Both the position numbers and the translations under genes were made by a program. From positions 1-48,905 of the forward strand of contig NZ_SOEE01000018.1 in assembly GCF_004366035.1 (NCBI RefSeq): a stretch of 48,905 nt of DNA. The letters run 5' to 3'. The stretch's first letter is position 1. Each line of letters begins with the position of its first letter. Shown one piece after another: positions 7,170 through 15,839 of this stretch. The notes under the pieces were generated by a model, which searched no databases, was not told the DNA's origin, and worked only from the letters and a program-made list of their open reading frames with translations. The stretch comes from Cytobacillus oceanisediminis (GTDB lineage: Bacteria > Bacillota > Bacilli > Bacillales > Cytobacillaceae).

Positions 7170-8234
7170 GTGAGAACCATAATAAATTATGAAGTGGCCA
7201 TTATTGGTGGAGGTCAGGCAGGATTAGCAATGGGATATTATTTAAAAAAAGAAAATGCATCCTTTGTCATATTAGAAAAAAGTGGGGAAGTGGGGGACTC
7301 CTGGAGAATAAGGTACCATTCCCTGGTCTTATTTACCCCTCGCCGATATAGCAGTCTGCCAGGATTACAAATGGGAGGTACATCAAAAGAACTTCCATCG
7401 AAAGATGAGATGGCTGACTATTTGAATGACTATGTTAGGCATTTTGATCTTCCAGTCATGCTTAACATTAACGTAATTAAGTTAAATAAACAGTCTGATG
7501 GTGCATTTCTCTTAGAAACTAATAGCGGGAACATGATAGCTAAACAAGTAATCATTGCAACTGGAGCATTTCAAAAACCTTATATACCTCTTGGCATAAA
7601 CAAGGGGGCAAATACCTTTCAGCTTCACTCTTCTGAATATCATTCGCCAGATAAAGTGCCAGGAAGTGAGATATTGGTTGTGGGCGGCGGCAATTCCGGG
7701 GCACAAATTGCTGTGGAATTAGCAAAAGATAAGAGCGTCACAATAGCCGTAAGCCACAGCATGAAGTTTTTGCCGTTAACAATACTTGGAAGAAGTATTT
7801 TTTATTGGCTGGATAAACTCGGTCTGCTGTTTGCAGGAAAAGATACAGTAAAAGGCGGCTGGTTTCAAAAACAGAAGGACCCGATTTTTGGAAAGGAACT
7901 GAAAAAATACATAAAAATCAAAAAGATTGATGTAAAACCTAAAGTTTTACGCGTCAATGATATAGAAGTTCTATTTGAAGATCAGACTCGGAGGAAATTC
8001 GATAGTATCATCTGGTCCACTGGTTTCGTTCCTTCATACGATTGGATTAATATAAATGGTGTCATCTCTAATGAAGGAAAACCAATACATAAAAGGGGGA
8101 TCACTGAAGTTAGGGGCCTATATTTTATAGGCTTACCCTGGCAATATCAGCGAGGCTCGGCTTTGATTTGCGGAGTAGGATTGGACGCTGAATATTTGCT
8201 TTCGGCAATTCTTTCTAATAGATTCCAAAAGTGA
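7170..8234 (+). CDS. FAD/NAD(P)-dependent flavoprotein monooxygenase, CzcO-like
   Basis: A protein of about 354 residues with two Rossmann motifs: GGGQAGLAMGYYL for FAD near the N-terminus and VGGGNSGAQIAVEL for NAD(P) near residue 165. There is also an ATGAFQKPY segment and a C-terminal WSTGFVPSYDW. This is the class B monooxygenase-like CzcO group often found beside metal-resistance genes. Its substrate is unknown. The start is uncertain. AGGAG (7166-7170) is eight bases before an in-frame ATA (7179), where homologous proteins would be expected to begin. GTG 7170 overlaps that site, and an upstream TTG (7146) lacks one. The operator at 7131 suggests metal-dependent control. Confidence 0.85.
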   Translation: MRTIINYEVAIIGGGQAGLAMGYYLKKENASFVILEKSGEVGDSWRIRYHSLVLFTPRRYSSLPGLQMGGTSKELPSKDEMADYLNDYVRHFDLPVMLNINVIKLNKQSDGAFLLETNSGNMIAKQVIIATGAFQKPYIPLGINKGANTFQLHSSEYHSPDKVPGSEILVVGGGNSGAQIAVELAKDKSVTIAVSHSMKFLPLTILGRSIFYWLDKLGLLFAGKDTVKGGWFQKQKDPIFGKELKKYIKIKKIDVKPKVLRVNDIEVLFEDQTRRKFDSIIWSTGFVPSYDWININGVISNEGKPIHKRGITEVRGLYFIGLPWQYQRGSALICGVGLDAEYLLSAILSNRFQK

Positions 8235-8322
8235 AATAATTGCAGGTGCCTTTGCTGAGTAACTCCTGTGATAAGATTCAAAAATTTATACGGCTGCTTT
8301 CAATACAAATTGGAGAGAACTT

Positions 8323-8496
8323 ATGAAAATACTATCCTGGTCTTTATTATTTTTTCATTTGATTGTCGTATACTTTGGATTGCGAATTCAGGTTTTTTAT
8401 TTTCCCTACGGGCATGTTTACATGGATCATTTCGATTATGCCGGGCCTTATCCTTTACAAACAAATAAGAGAGCCAAAATTGGTACTGTACTCTAG
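8323..8496 (+). CDS. Small hydrophobic protein of unknown function
   Basis: This short frame encodes 57 residues and has a good GGAGAG site five bases before ATG. The first 28 residues (MKILSWSLLFFHLIVVYFG onward) form one membrane segment, and the rest is polar with PYGHVYMDHFDYAGPYP. No family is recognised. After the TAG, other frames encode further hydrophobic residues, so it may be the front half of a longer, frameshifted membrane protein. It lies between the flavoprotein and the Nudix gene on the same strand. Confidence 0.45.
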   Translation: MKILSWSLLFFHLIVVYFGLRIQVFYFPYGHVYMDHFDYAGPYPLQTNKRAKIGTVL

Positions 8497-8583
8497 CTTT
8501 ACCATGGTTTATTAAGTTCTGGCAACAGCTTTTATTCATTTAGCTATATCTTCTATACCGTAAGATGAGAGGAAAAAGCGTAT

Positions 8584-9021
8584 ATGCAAAATATTTTTAC
8601 TCGTGTCCTGATAAAAGATGAGGACCATCATATTTTAGTAGTACAAGATAGAGGGGATCTGTGGAATTTTCCAGGGGGGAAACAGGAAATAGGCGAAACC
8701 CCTTCCGAGTGTGCAAAACGGGAAGTAAAAGAGGAAATCGGTTTAACCGTTCATGTACTTACTGAGGTGTATCAGGGAAATTTCTTTTTCAGCGATACTC
8801 GGTGGACGGGTTATTTCTACTTTGCAGATTCTGTCAGCGGTGTACCTTGTATGAATGAACTAAAAAAGATAAAGGGAATCCGATTTGTAAATGATGCTGG
8901 GAAAGTGAACTTTCCGGATGAATTATCTGTTATATATGATGGATTATTCAAAGACGATCTAATCTTAGGAAAAACTACTAATTGGTTTGACATAAACAAT
9001 ACCGCTTTTATTCAAGATTAG
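8584..9021 (+). CDS. Nudix hydrolase
   Basis: This 145-residue protein carries a complete Nudix box, GGKQEIGETPSECAKREVKEEIG (about residues 31-53). It fits GX5EX7REUXEEXGU with the catalytic glutamates in REVKEE. Nudix enzymes cleave nucleoside diphosphates linked to another moiety, using Mg2+. The substrate is not predictable here. AGAGGA precedes the ATG. A terminator begins at the stop codon, so the gene probably ends its transcript. Confidence 0.9.
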   Translation: MQNIFTRVLIKDEDHHILVVQDRGDLWNFPGGKQEIGETPSECAKREVKEEIGLTVHVLTEVYQGNFFFSDTRWTGYFYFADSVSGVPCMNELKKIKGIRFVNDAGKVNFPDELSVIYDGLFKDDLILGKTTNWFDINNTAFIQD

Positions 9022-9046
9022 CTGCCAAATAAGGCGGCTTTTTTGT
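9021..9046 (+). terminator. Terminator after the Nudix gene
   Basis: GCTGCC pairs with GGCGGC (one wobble) around a six-base loop, followed by TTTTTTG. The hairpin resembles the central hairpin of the dispersed repeat at 36.8-47.3 kb. Confidence 0.8.
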
Positions 9047-9174
9047 TTAATTCAGTCGAAGGTATTGATAAAGGTTTTTTGGATATTACCAAAATTTGTA
9101 TTGTTTTATAGGCAAGAGATAGGGAAAAAACTATTAAGCAATTTATCTATTAAATGATACTCAGGAGGGGAAAT

Positions 9175-10644
9175 GTGAATAAGCAGCCAAGAGATGTAGA
9201 GAAAAAAGATATTTCAGTAGTGGACAGCAGTGTCGCAAAGAAGTCTATGATGGGTACATCTATCGGGAATGCGATGGAGTGGTTTGATTTTGGTATTTAT
9301 TCCTTCTTAGCCGTTACAATTGGGAAAGTTTTCTTTCCGGAAATTGATCCATCCTTTCAGTTAATATATGCTTTTGCTACTTTCGCAGTGGCTTTTATAG
9401 CACGTCCGCTCGGGGGTATGTTTTTTGGAATGATGGGTGACCGTATTGGACGGAAGAATGTTCTGGCAATCACCATGATTCTGATGTCGGCTGCCACCCT
9501 TAGTATTGGTTTAATACCCAGTTTCGCAGCAATTGGGATTACTGCTCAGGTCTTATTGCTATTAGCCAGACTCGTTCAAGGTTTTTCAACTGGAGGTGAG
9601 TATGCGGGGGCAATGACCTACATTGCGGAAAGCACTCCCGATAAAAATCGCAGCTTTATGGCAAGTGGATTAGAGGTTGGAACACTGGTAGGGTTTATCG
9701 CGGGGGCCGGCCTTGTAACCCTGCTGACATCTATTCTTGGAAGTGAGACGATGGTGGATTGGGGCTGGAGAATACCTTTCTTCATTGCTGCTCCACTTGG
9801 CATAATCGGTTTCTACTTTCGTAATCATTTGGATGAAACTCCAGCTTTTGAGGCGATGAATCGAACCATAGAAGAAAGAAAAGAACATTCGTCCTTAAGA
9901 GAGATTTTTGCTGAGCATTGGAAGGCGCTATTAATTTGTACAGCAATCGTTATATTTTATAATGTAATGAGTTACACCGTTCTCACGTATATGCCTTCGT
10001 ATATGTCAGAAGAACTTGGCTACAGTGAACAGAAAGGTTTATTGCTTCTTGTGCTGGTCATGATTGCAATGGTTCCTATGGTTTTGGTAATGGGGCATTT
10101 AAGTGATCGCTTTGGCAGGAACCGAATATTAAAAGCAGGCTTATTGGGAGCGATTATACTAAGCATTCCAGCATTTATGCTGGTTCGTTCAGGCAATATT
10201 TATGCAGCCTTTTTTGGATTGCTGATCCTTGGGGCGCTGCTGTCCACCTTGCAGGGATCCTTGCCGGCTACTCTGCCATCTTTATTCTTCACGAAAGTAC
10301 GTTACGGCGCACTTGCCATCACATATAATACGGCGACATCACTTTTTGGAGGAACAACGCCGCTGCTTGTGGCATGGCTGGTGAGTATAACCGATAATAA
10401 AATGGTACCGGCATTTTACCTGATGGGCATGTGTGCATTCGGAATTGTAGTTGTCACTCTGTTTGTAAGAGAGACTGCAGGCAGGTCGCTTCGCGGCTCC
10501 GCTCCAGTCGTTGAACATCCGAGTGAGATAAATGAAGTCCTTAAAAATCCGGAAAAAGCCTACTGGTGGCATGATGAGGCAAAGCCAACAGGAAAAGGCA
10601 GCCTGGATAAGGGGCTTATGACCAGCTTACTGCAAAAACACTAA
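9175..10644 (+). CDS. MFS transporter, metabolite:H+ symporter family (ProP-like)
   Basis: The protein has 489 residues and twelve predicted membrane helices. NAMEWFDFGIYSF in helix 1 and RPLGGMFFGMMGDRIGRKNVL between helices 2 and 3 are hallmarks of the MHS family, which includes ProP and the citrate and alpha-ketoglutarate carriers. GHLSDRFGRNRIL is the matching loop in the second half. The likely role is proton-coupled uptake of an osmolyte or organic acid. GTG at 9175 is chosen because AGGAGG lies six bases upstream; an ATG at 9154 lies before that site. The C-terminal 50 residues are polar. It has its own terminator. Confidence 0.9.
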   Translation: MNKQPRDVEKKDISVVDSSVAKKSMMGTSIGNAMEWFDFGIYSFLAVTIGKVFFPEIDPSFQLIYAFATFAVAFIARPLGGMFFGMMGDRIGRKNVLAITMILMSAATLSIGLIPSFAAIGITAQVLLLLARLVQGFSTGGEYAGAMTYIAESTPDKNRSFMASGLEVGTLVGFIAGAGLVTLLTSILGSETMVDWGWRIPFFIAAPLGIIGFYFRNHLDETPAFEAMNRTIEERKEHSSLREIFAEHWKALLICTAIVIFYNVMSYTVLTYMPSYMSEELGYSEQKGLLLLVLVMIAMVPMVLVMGHLSDRFGRNRILKAGLLGAIILSIPAFMLVRSGNIYAAFFGLLILGALLSTLQGSLPATLPSLFFTKVRYGALAITYNTATSLFGGTTPLLVAWLVSITDNKMVPAFYLMGMCAFGIVVVTLFVRETAGRSLRGSAPVVEHPSEINEVLKNPEKAYWWHDEAKPTGKGSLDKGLMTSLLQKH

Positions 10645-10649
10645 TTATT

Positions 10650-10698
10650 AAAAGCTTACTCATAGCTATTCAATTAGCTGAATTGAGTAAGCTTTTTT
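10650..10698 (+). terminator. Terminator after the MHS transporter
   Basis: AAAGCTTACTCA pairs with TGAGTAAGCTTT around a long loop and is followed by TTTTCTTTT. Confidence 0.9.
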
Positions 10699-10730
10699 CT
10701 TTTACCTATAATTCTTACTTTATAACGGGA

Positions 10731-10785
10731 CAGGCTGGGCTGTAATCATTGGTTATCAGCTACATGTGATAATTTCAGCCCAGCT
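10731..10785. repeat. Nested inverted repeat in intergenic DNA
   Basis: GGCTGGGCTG pairs with CAGCCCAGC, and inside it TTATCA pairs with TGATAA. There is no T run, so it is not an ordinary terminator. It lies between a terminator (10698) and the methyltransferase gene (10947), and the rest of that gap shows nothing else. Confidence 0.55.
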
Positions 10786-10946
10786 CAACAAGCGTAATAA
10801 TGAAAATACTGTAAAGTAATTACATTTACAAAAAGAAGAAAACAAATTATAGTTATTAAAGAGTCTTTATATCTATTATAAATATTAAATAAGTGTTAGC
10901 ATCTTAGCACTCTAATAAAAATTAAAATATAAAGGAGATAGGATTA

Positions 10947-11570
10947 ATGGAATTCTGGGAATCAAGTTTTATAGAAAAACAAACGATGTGGGGGTTTGAG
11001 GCTGCAGATTCCGCTATCTTAACAAAGGACTTTTTCCTTGAAAAGAATGTTAAGGATATACTGTTGCCGGGTTTTGGATATGGAAGAAATGCGAAGGTTT
11101 TTAAGGAAAATGGCATAAATGTGACAGGTATTGAGATTTCAAAAACAGCCATTGATCTGGCGAGGCAACATGGGATTGACAGCAGAATTTTTCATGGCTC
11201 AGTAACTGACATGCCTTTTGATAAACAACTTTACACTGGTGTATTCTCCCATGCACTTATTCACTTATTAAATAAGGAGGAGAGAGAGAAGTTTATTAAA
11301 GATTGCTATGAACAGTTAAAACCAAATGGCTATATGATTTTTACTGCTGTTTCAAAAAAAGCCCCCATGTTTGGCAAGGGCAAACAGTTGGATAAAGACT
11401 ATTTTGAGATCATGGACGGTGTGAAAATGTTTTTTTATGATTTTGACACCATAAAACAAGAATTTGGACAATATGGCCTGATAGAGATTTCAGAAGTTGA
11501 CGAGCCAAATAAGGATATGAAAAATAAACCATCAATAAATTTCTTCATGATAAAATGCAAGAAAAGATAG
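10947..11570 (+). CDS. Class I SAM-dependent methyltransferase
   Basis: The 207-residue protein has a Rossmann-like methyltransferase core: motif I DILLPGFGYGRNAKVF (about 38-53), TGIEISKTAIDLA for the ribose-binding acid, GSVTDMPF, and LKPNGYMIFTAVS near 135. It resembles the TehB/thiopurine-methyltransferase-like group. The substrate is unknown. AAAGGAGATAGGA precedes the ATG. It is a single gene between terminators. Confidence 0.87.
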   Translation: MEFWESSFIEKQTMWGFEAADSAILTKDFFLEKNVKDILLPGFGYGRNAKVFKENGINVTGIEISKTAIDLARQHGIDSRIFHGSVTDMPFDKQLYTGVFSHALIHLLNKEEREKFIKDCYEQLKPNGYMIFTAVSKKAPMFGKGKQLDKDYFEIMDGVKMFFYDFDTIKQEFGQYGLIEISEVDEPNKDMKNKPSINFFMIKCKKR

Positions 11571-11572
11571 TG

Positions 11573-11605
11573 CAAGCTGCCATCAAGGCAGCTTGTTTGT
11601 TTTGA
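11573..11605 (+). terminator. Terminator after the methyltransferase
   Basis: CAAGCTGCC pairs perfectly with GGCAGCTTG around ATCAA and is followed by TTTGTTTTG. Confidence 0.88.
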
Positions 11606-11675
11606 TTTAATGACTAAATTTTTAACTGTACAAACATTTGTTCTTATCTTACTATTAAACTGAGGGGGAGAATAA

Positions 11676-12152
11676 ATGGAAAGAACAAATTATTTGGAGT
11701 TAAAACATTTCTCTGGTGAACATATGGATATTTTAAATTCTTTTGAGCTTCCTGAAGAGCAGGTTCAATTCACTTCGCTGCCAAGCAATTATAAAGAAGT
11801 AACAGAAGGCCAGCATCGAATCGTTATCCTTTGTGATGGAGAACCAGTGGGCTTCTTTTTATTGCATTCAACGGAAAGAGTAAAGGAGTATTCGGACAAT
11901 CCGCAGGCGATGCTGTTAACATCATTATCCATCAACCAGGCTAAACAAGGACGAGGATATGCAAAGCAGGCTATGTTATTACTAAAAAAATTTACTGCTG
12001 ACGAATTCCCTGACTGTAATGAAATTGTATTAGCTGTTAATTACAAAAACATTGCAGCCCAAAAACTGTATGTAAAAGTGGGATATCAGGATACAGGACG
12101 CAGAAAAATGGGGCCAATTGGAGAACAGTTCATAATGAATTTAATGTTGTAA
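11676..12152 (+). CDS. GNAT-family N-acetyltransferase
   Basis: A protein of 158 residues with the GNAT fold. Motif A is LSINQAKQGRGYAKQAMLLL (about 86-105), where QGRGYAK binds the acetyl-CoA pyrophosphate. Motif B is LAVNYKNIAAQKLYVKVGYQDTG. The substrate is unknown. GAGGGGGAG lies upstream of the ATG. A DUF402 gene follows 44 bases later on the same strand and may be cotranscribed. Confidence 0.88.
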   Translation: MERTNYLELKHFSGEHMDILNSFELPEEQVQFTSLPSNYKEVTEGQHRIVILCDGEPVGFFLLHSTERVKEYSDNPQAMLLTSLSINQAKQGRGYAKQAMLLLKKFTADEFPDCNEIVLAVNYKNIAAQKLYVKVGYQDTGRRKMGPIGEQFIMNLML

Positions 12153-12196
12153 ATACATATTGCCTGGTTCTTATTTGCCGTTGGGAGGTTTGAGCT

Positions 12197-12748
12197 ATAA
12201 CAAATCTAAGAACTCATCAATTCAATGGGGCTGAAATAATAGAAAGAAAAATAAGGTATGATTCCGAGGTCGTGGAATATAATTGTATGCTGCTGACTGT
12301 ACAAAATAAAAACGTGGTGCTTTTTCATATTATTGAAGACACTTTTACAATGAAAGCCAATCAAGCTCAATTAACTATACCGAAAGGCAGTTATACAATT
12401 GCTTATTACTGGAAAGAACGCCCATATAATTTATATTTCTGGAGAGACCATAAAGGAAATTATTTAGGCTCCTATTTTAACATCGTAAAAAACACATGGA
12501 TAAGCGATAGAATGGTATCTTTTGAAGATTTAATAATCGATATTCTGGTGCTTCCGAATGGAGAATATTTTATTTTAGATGAGGATGAATTGCCTGAGTC
12601 ATTGGAGAAATTTGAGAATGGTTCTGTCCAGCATTCTTTAAACCTATTAACAGAATCTTTACATGCTGTTCTTTTTCAAGCTATTTCAGAATCTGAAGGC
12701 ATTTATGCGCATGAGAAATTTATTCCTTTGTTGGAGCGGTTTTTGTGA
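12197..12748 (+). CDS. DUF402 domain protein, start codon unclear
   Basis: The frame is open from 12194 and encodes about 183 residues. The C-terminal part has the DUF402 pattern (SDRMVSFEDLIIDILVLPNGEYFILDEDELPESLE). The family includes nucleoside tri/diphosphatases such as YgaC and Sa1684-type proteins. A very good GGGAGG (12183-12188) sits eight bases before ATA at 12197, and the residues that follow look coding (IERKIRYDSEVVEYNCMLL). The first ordinary start is GTG at 12272, without a convincing binding site. So either initiation is at ATA, the start was mutated, or a shorter protein is made. Confidence 0.65.
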   Translation: MTNLRTHQFNGAEIIERKIRYDSEVVEYNCMLLTVQNKNVVLFHIIEDTFTMKANQAQLTIPKGSYTIAYYWKERPYNLYFWRDHKGNYLGSYFNIVKNTWISDRMVSFEDLIIDILVLPNGEYFILDEDELPESLEKFENGSVQHSLNLLTESLHAVLFQAISESEGIYAHEKFIPLLERFL

Positions 12749-12916
12749 AAAAGCTTACGTAAAGTCAGTTAGCCTAAAGTCAGAGGGGTTTACGCTCAAT
12801 AATGATATAAATAAAAGTTCATGGATGTTACATAATGTATAATTGCCTGACTCTATGTCTTTTTAAAAAGTATAACGGTGAGATGGATAACTAGCAGGAT
12901 AACCTGCTTAAAGATT

Positions 12917-12980
12917 AGCCGGCCATAAAATAGCTCGTGCAAAGTCATGCACAAAACTACTTTATGGCCGGCTTTTTATT
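12917..12980 (+). terminator. Strong terminator hairpin
   Basis: AGCCGGCCATAAA pairs with TTTATGGCCGGCT, with a second stem GTGCA/TGCAC inside the loop, and is followed by TTTTATTTT. It is 170 bases after the DUF402 stop. Confidence 0.85.
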
Positions 12981-13221
12981 TTGGGAAAAGGGAGGATCCT
13001 GATGTGAATCTTGCCTTGGGATTCGGCATTAGTTATTGAAAGGGCTTGGTGAGGGAATAAAGGGAATAGACCTGCATGAATTCTTTTGTCTTAATTAAAT
13101 TAAAAAGGAATACGATTAGTAACAATGGTGGAAACAATGGCTGTATTATGTGGAAAGTTATTAAGAAATTGTACTGATGCTAAAGTGGCGGGGATCAGTA
13201 CAAGGGTGTTAAAAAATAAAA

Positions 13222-13260
13222 AGAGCCGTATTTAACATTTGAAATGTTAAATACGGCTCT
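13222..13260. terminator. 19-base-pair hairpin, probably a terminator or attenuator
   Basis: AGAGCCGTATTTAACATTT and its complement meet across a single G, an almost loopless perfect inverted repeat. The A-rich run before it (13210-13221) would be a T run on the reverse strand. It lies about 180 bases before helD, on the forward side. Confidence 0.6.
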
Positions 13261-13296
13261 GTCGAAATCGACAATTAAAGAATTAAGTAAATACCA

Positions 13297-13325
13297 TTGA
13301 AAAAAGTGAAATCCTGTGGTAAATT
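13297..13325 (+). promoter_or_regulatory. Candidate sigma-A promoter for helD
   Basis: TTGAAA (13297-13302) and TAAATT (13320-13325) are separated by 17 bases, 115 bases before the helD start. Confidence 0.45.
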
Positions 13326-13335
13326 AATATAGATG

Positions 13336-13389
13336 TGCATTATATAATAAAATTTAAATATATTTTCCCTATCTTAATTATATAATGCA
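13336..13389. repeat. 13-base inverted repeat pair in the helD leader
   Basis: TGCATTATATAAT at 13336-13348 is repeated in inverted form at 13377-13389 across 28 bases. It lies between the candidate promoter and the helD binding site, so it could form a leader hairpin or bind a regulator at two sites. Confidence 0.55.
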
Positions 13390-13440
13390 ATCGATTCGTT
13401 TGTCAACCCTTTTATAAATTTTTTTTAAGGAGTGTTTGCT

Positions 13441-15777
13441 ATGAATACGAAACTTCAGCAGGAGCAAGTACGATTGGACAATGTCATGGGGACAATTGCG
13501 GAGGAAGTCAGCAGATTGGAAGAAGAGACCTCCAGGCGTAAAAACGAAGTGGTTCATATCCGCAAACACTTTTGGGATGAAGTCAGGGTGAATATTGATA
13601 CCTTCGATGATTACCTCGAGACCATCATCGGGTTGAGGCAGGAGGCTCAAGCTCTTTCGGTCAGCCAAAGCACTCATAGACATGCATCCAAGCGATTGTC
13701 CACGCTGCGCCGGATGGAGGAGGTTCCCTACTTCGGCCGTATTGATTTTAAGGAAGAAGGTTCATCAGAACAGGAACAAATCTATATTGGCATCAGCTCG
13801 CTGAGAGATGCCAGCGGCGAAAATTTCCTTATTTACGATTGGAGGGCACCGATCTCGAGTGTCTACTACGATTACCAGCCCGGTCCTGCTAAGTATGAAA
13901 CACCCGGAGGCACAATTCAGGGCAGATTGGAGAAGAAGTGGCAATATCTTATCCGCGGCGGTGTTCTTCAGTCCATGTTCGATACAAGTCTCACCATTGG
14001 CGATGAGATCCTGCAGGAGGTTCTGGGCAAGGGCACTGACAAACATATGCACAATATTGTAGCTACCATTCAACAGGATCAAAACCGAATCATCCGTCAT
14101 GATCAGGGAAGGCTGCTCATTGTTCACGGTGCGGCTGGCAGCGGCAAGACATCGGCTGCCCTGCAGCGGATTGCTTATTTGCTGTACAAAGATCGGGATA
14201 ATCTAAATGCGGAGCAAATTATTTTGTTTTCGCCTAACTCAATGTTTAACAGTTATGTGTCCAATGTGCTGCCGGAACTTGGTGAAGAGAATATGCAGCA
14301 GGTCACCTTCCAGGAATATTTGGACCATCGGCTGAGTAAAGAGTTTGAAGTTGAAAATCCATACGGGCAGCTGGAATATGTGTTAACTGCAGCCCATACC
14401 TCTTCCTACAGGGCAAGGGTTGCAGGCATTCAATTCAAAGCATCTGCCCGCTTTTTTGAGGCGATCCATGCATACATGAAGTCGCTGGAGCTATCTGGAA
14501 TGCTATTTAAGGACATAATCTTCAGAGGAAAGCCGATTGTTTCTTCGAAGCAAATGGCGGAGAGGTTTTATAGCAGCGACACTTCACTTCGCTTTCATAA
14601 CAGACTTGAAAAGCTGATGGATTGGCTCATTAACCGTATCAATGAAGCTGAAAAGGCGGAACGGAATAAGCCGTGGGTACAAGAGGAAATCGAGCTGCTC
14701 AGTAATGAGGAATATCATAAGGCACATGCCTATCTCGCTAAAAAGCGCGGCTTTAAAGAAGATTCGATTCATGATTATGAAATCGAGCCTGAAGCGTTAG
14801 CCCGCTTGATTGTCCGGAAAAAGCTGAAGCCGCTGCGAAAACGAATCCGTGCGTTGCGCGTTATCGATTTCAAGGCGATATACAGGCAGGTTTTTGCTGA
14901 TCCCATACAGATCAAACAATGGACAGAAGGGGAGCCGCCAGAGGAATGGGCAGATATTTGCCAGGCGACGCTGGAAATGCTGGATGAAGGTCACCTGCTT
15001 TATGAAGATGCTACCCCGTTTTTATATCTGAAGGAGCAGATTCAAGGATTTCAGACGAACAGTTCGATTAGGCACATCGTCGTTGATGAGGCGCAGGATT
15101 ATTCGCCTTTTCAATTTGAGTTTCTGAAGCGCCTGTTTCCTGCATCCAAGATGACGGTCCTCGGCGACTTTAATCAGGCGATATTTGCCCATGCCAGCGA
15201 AATGGCTGATTTTCAACCGCTTGCCGGTCTCTACGGACCGGATGAAACAGAAGTGATCAATATCGCACGAAGCTACCGCTCCACAAAGCCGATCATTGAA
15301 TTTACGCGAAGACTCGTTCCAAACGGTGAAAGGATCATCCCTTTTGATCGCAGCGGCAAGCGGCCCGAGCTGAAACAAATAGCCGATCAAGCGGAGCTGC
15401 ACAGCTGTATCGCCTCTAAAGTCGCGGATTTACGAAGCCAAGGGTTTAAAAGTATTGCGATCATATGCAAATCGGCTGAAGAAAGTTTGCGTGCATATGA
15501 GGCCCTTGCTGGCGTTGATGGAATTAAACTCCTGAAAAGCAACTCGACTGAATATGAACAAGGAGTGGTTGTCGTACCGTCGTATTTATCCAAGGGCATC
15601 GAATTTGATGCCGTCATCATTTATGATGCGTCCGAGCATGTCTATGGTGATGAAAGCCTGCGCCGAGTTTTCTACACCGCCTGCACCAGAGCTATGCATG
15701 ATTTGCAGCTCTACAGCGTAGGCGAACCAAGCCCGTTTTTGAAAAACGTTTTACGGGAAGGCCTCATACAGGTCTGA
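13441..15777 (+). CDS. helD: HelD, RNA polymerase recycling ATPase (superfamily 1 helicase-like)
   Basis: The protein has 778 residues. A charged N-terminal coiled coil (about 1-65) is the arm that enters the RNA polymerase secondary channel in HelD. Walker A HGAAGSGKTSAAL lies near 229, the Walker B VVDEAQDYSPFQ near 547, and YRSTKPI and the C-terminal YLSKGIEFDAVIIYD and YTACTRAMH are the SF1 motifs. HelD dissociates stalled or drug-bound polymerase. ATG 13441 has AAGGAG nine bases upstream. A drug-efflux gene follows 62 bases later, so the pair may form an antibiotic-response operon. Some HelD relatives protect polymerase from rifamycins; that role here is inference. Confidence 0.93.
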   Translation: MNTKLQQEQVRLDNVMGTIAEEVSRLEEETSRRKNEVVHIRKHFWDEVRVNIDTFDDYLETIIGLRQEAQALSVSQSTHRHASKRLSTLRRMEEVPYFGRIDFKEEGSSEQEQIYIGISSLRDASGENFLIYDWRAPISSVYYDYQPGPAKYETPGGTIQGRLEKKWQYLIRGGVLQSMFDTSLTIGDEILQEVLGKGTDKHMHNIVATIQQDQNRIIRHDQGRLLIVHGAAGSGKTSAALQRIAYLLYKDRDNLNAEQIILFSPNSMFNSYVSNVLPELGEENMQQVTFQEYLDHRLSKEFEVENPYGQLEYVLTAAHTSSYRARVAGIQFKASARFFEAIHAYMKSLELSGMLFKDIIFRGKPIVSSKQMAERFYSSDTSLRFHNRLEKLMDWLINRINEAEKAERNKPWVQEEIELLSNEEYHKAHAYLAKKRGFKEDSIHDYEIEPEALARLIVRKKLKPLRKRIRALRVIDFKAIYRQVFADPIQIKQWTEGEPPEEWADICQATLEMLDEGHLLYEDATPFLYLKEQIQGFQTNSSIRHIVVDEAQDYSPFQFEFLKRLFPASKMTVLGDFNQAIFAHASEMADFQPLAGLYGPDETEVINIARSYRSTKPIIEFTRRLVPNGERIIPFDRSGKRPELKQIADQAELHSCIASKVADLRSQGFKSIAIICKSAEESLRAYEALAGVDGIKLLKSNSTEYEQGVVVVPSYLSKGIEFDAVIIYDASEHVYGDESLRRVFYTACTRAMHDLQLYSVGEPSPFLKNVLREGLIQV

Positions 15778-15839
15778 CCCGGTTGGGTGTATCCGATAAA
15801 CAAGTCTTTATTTAACATAGAAAGAAGGATTGATTCTAT

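Larger units (their letters stand above)
12749..13440. other. 692-base intergenic region rich in inverted repeats
   Basis: There is no convincing gene. It holds a terminator (12917-12980), a 39-base near-perfect hairpin (13222-13260), a candidate promoter (13297-13325) and a pair of 13-base inverted repeats (13336-13389) upstream of helD. A 32-codon frame at 13138 was seen but has no recognisable content. Confidence 0.5.

Noticed and set aside
13138..13236. 32-codon frame MAVLCGKLLRNC onward before helD
   Set aside because: It runs into the 39-base hairpin and matches nothing known. A GGTGG upstream is not enough.
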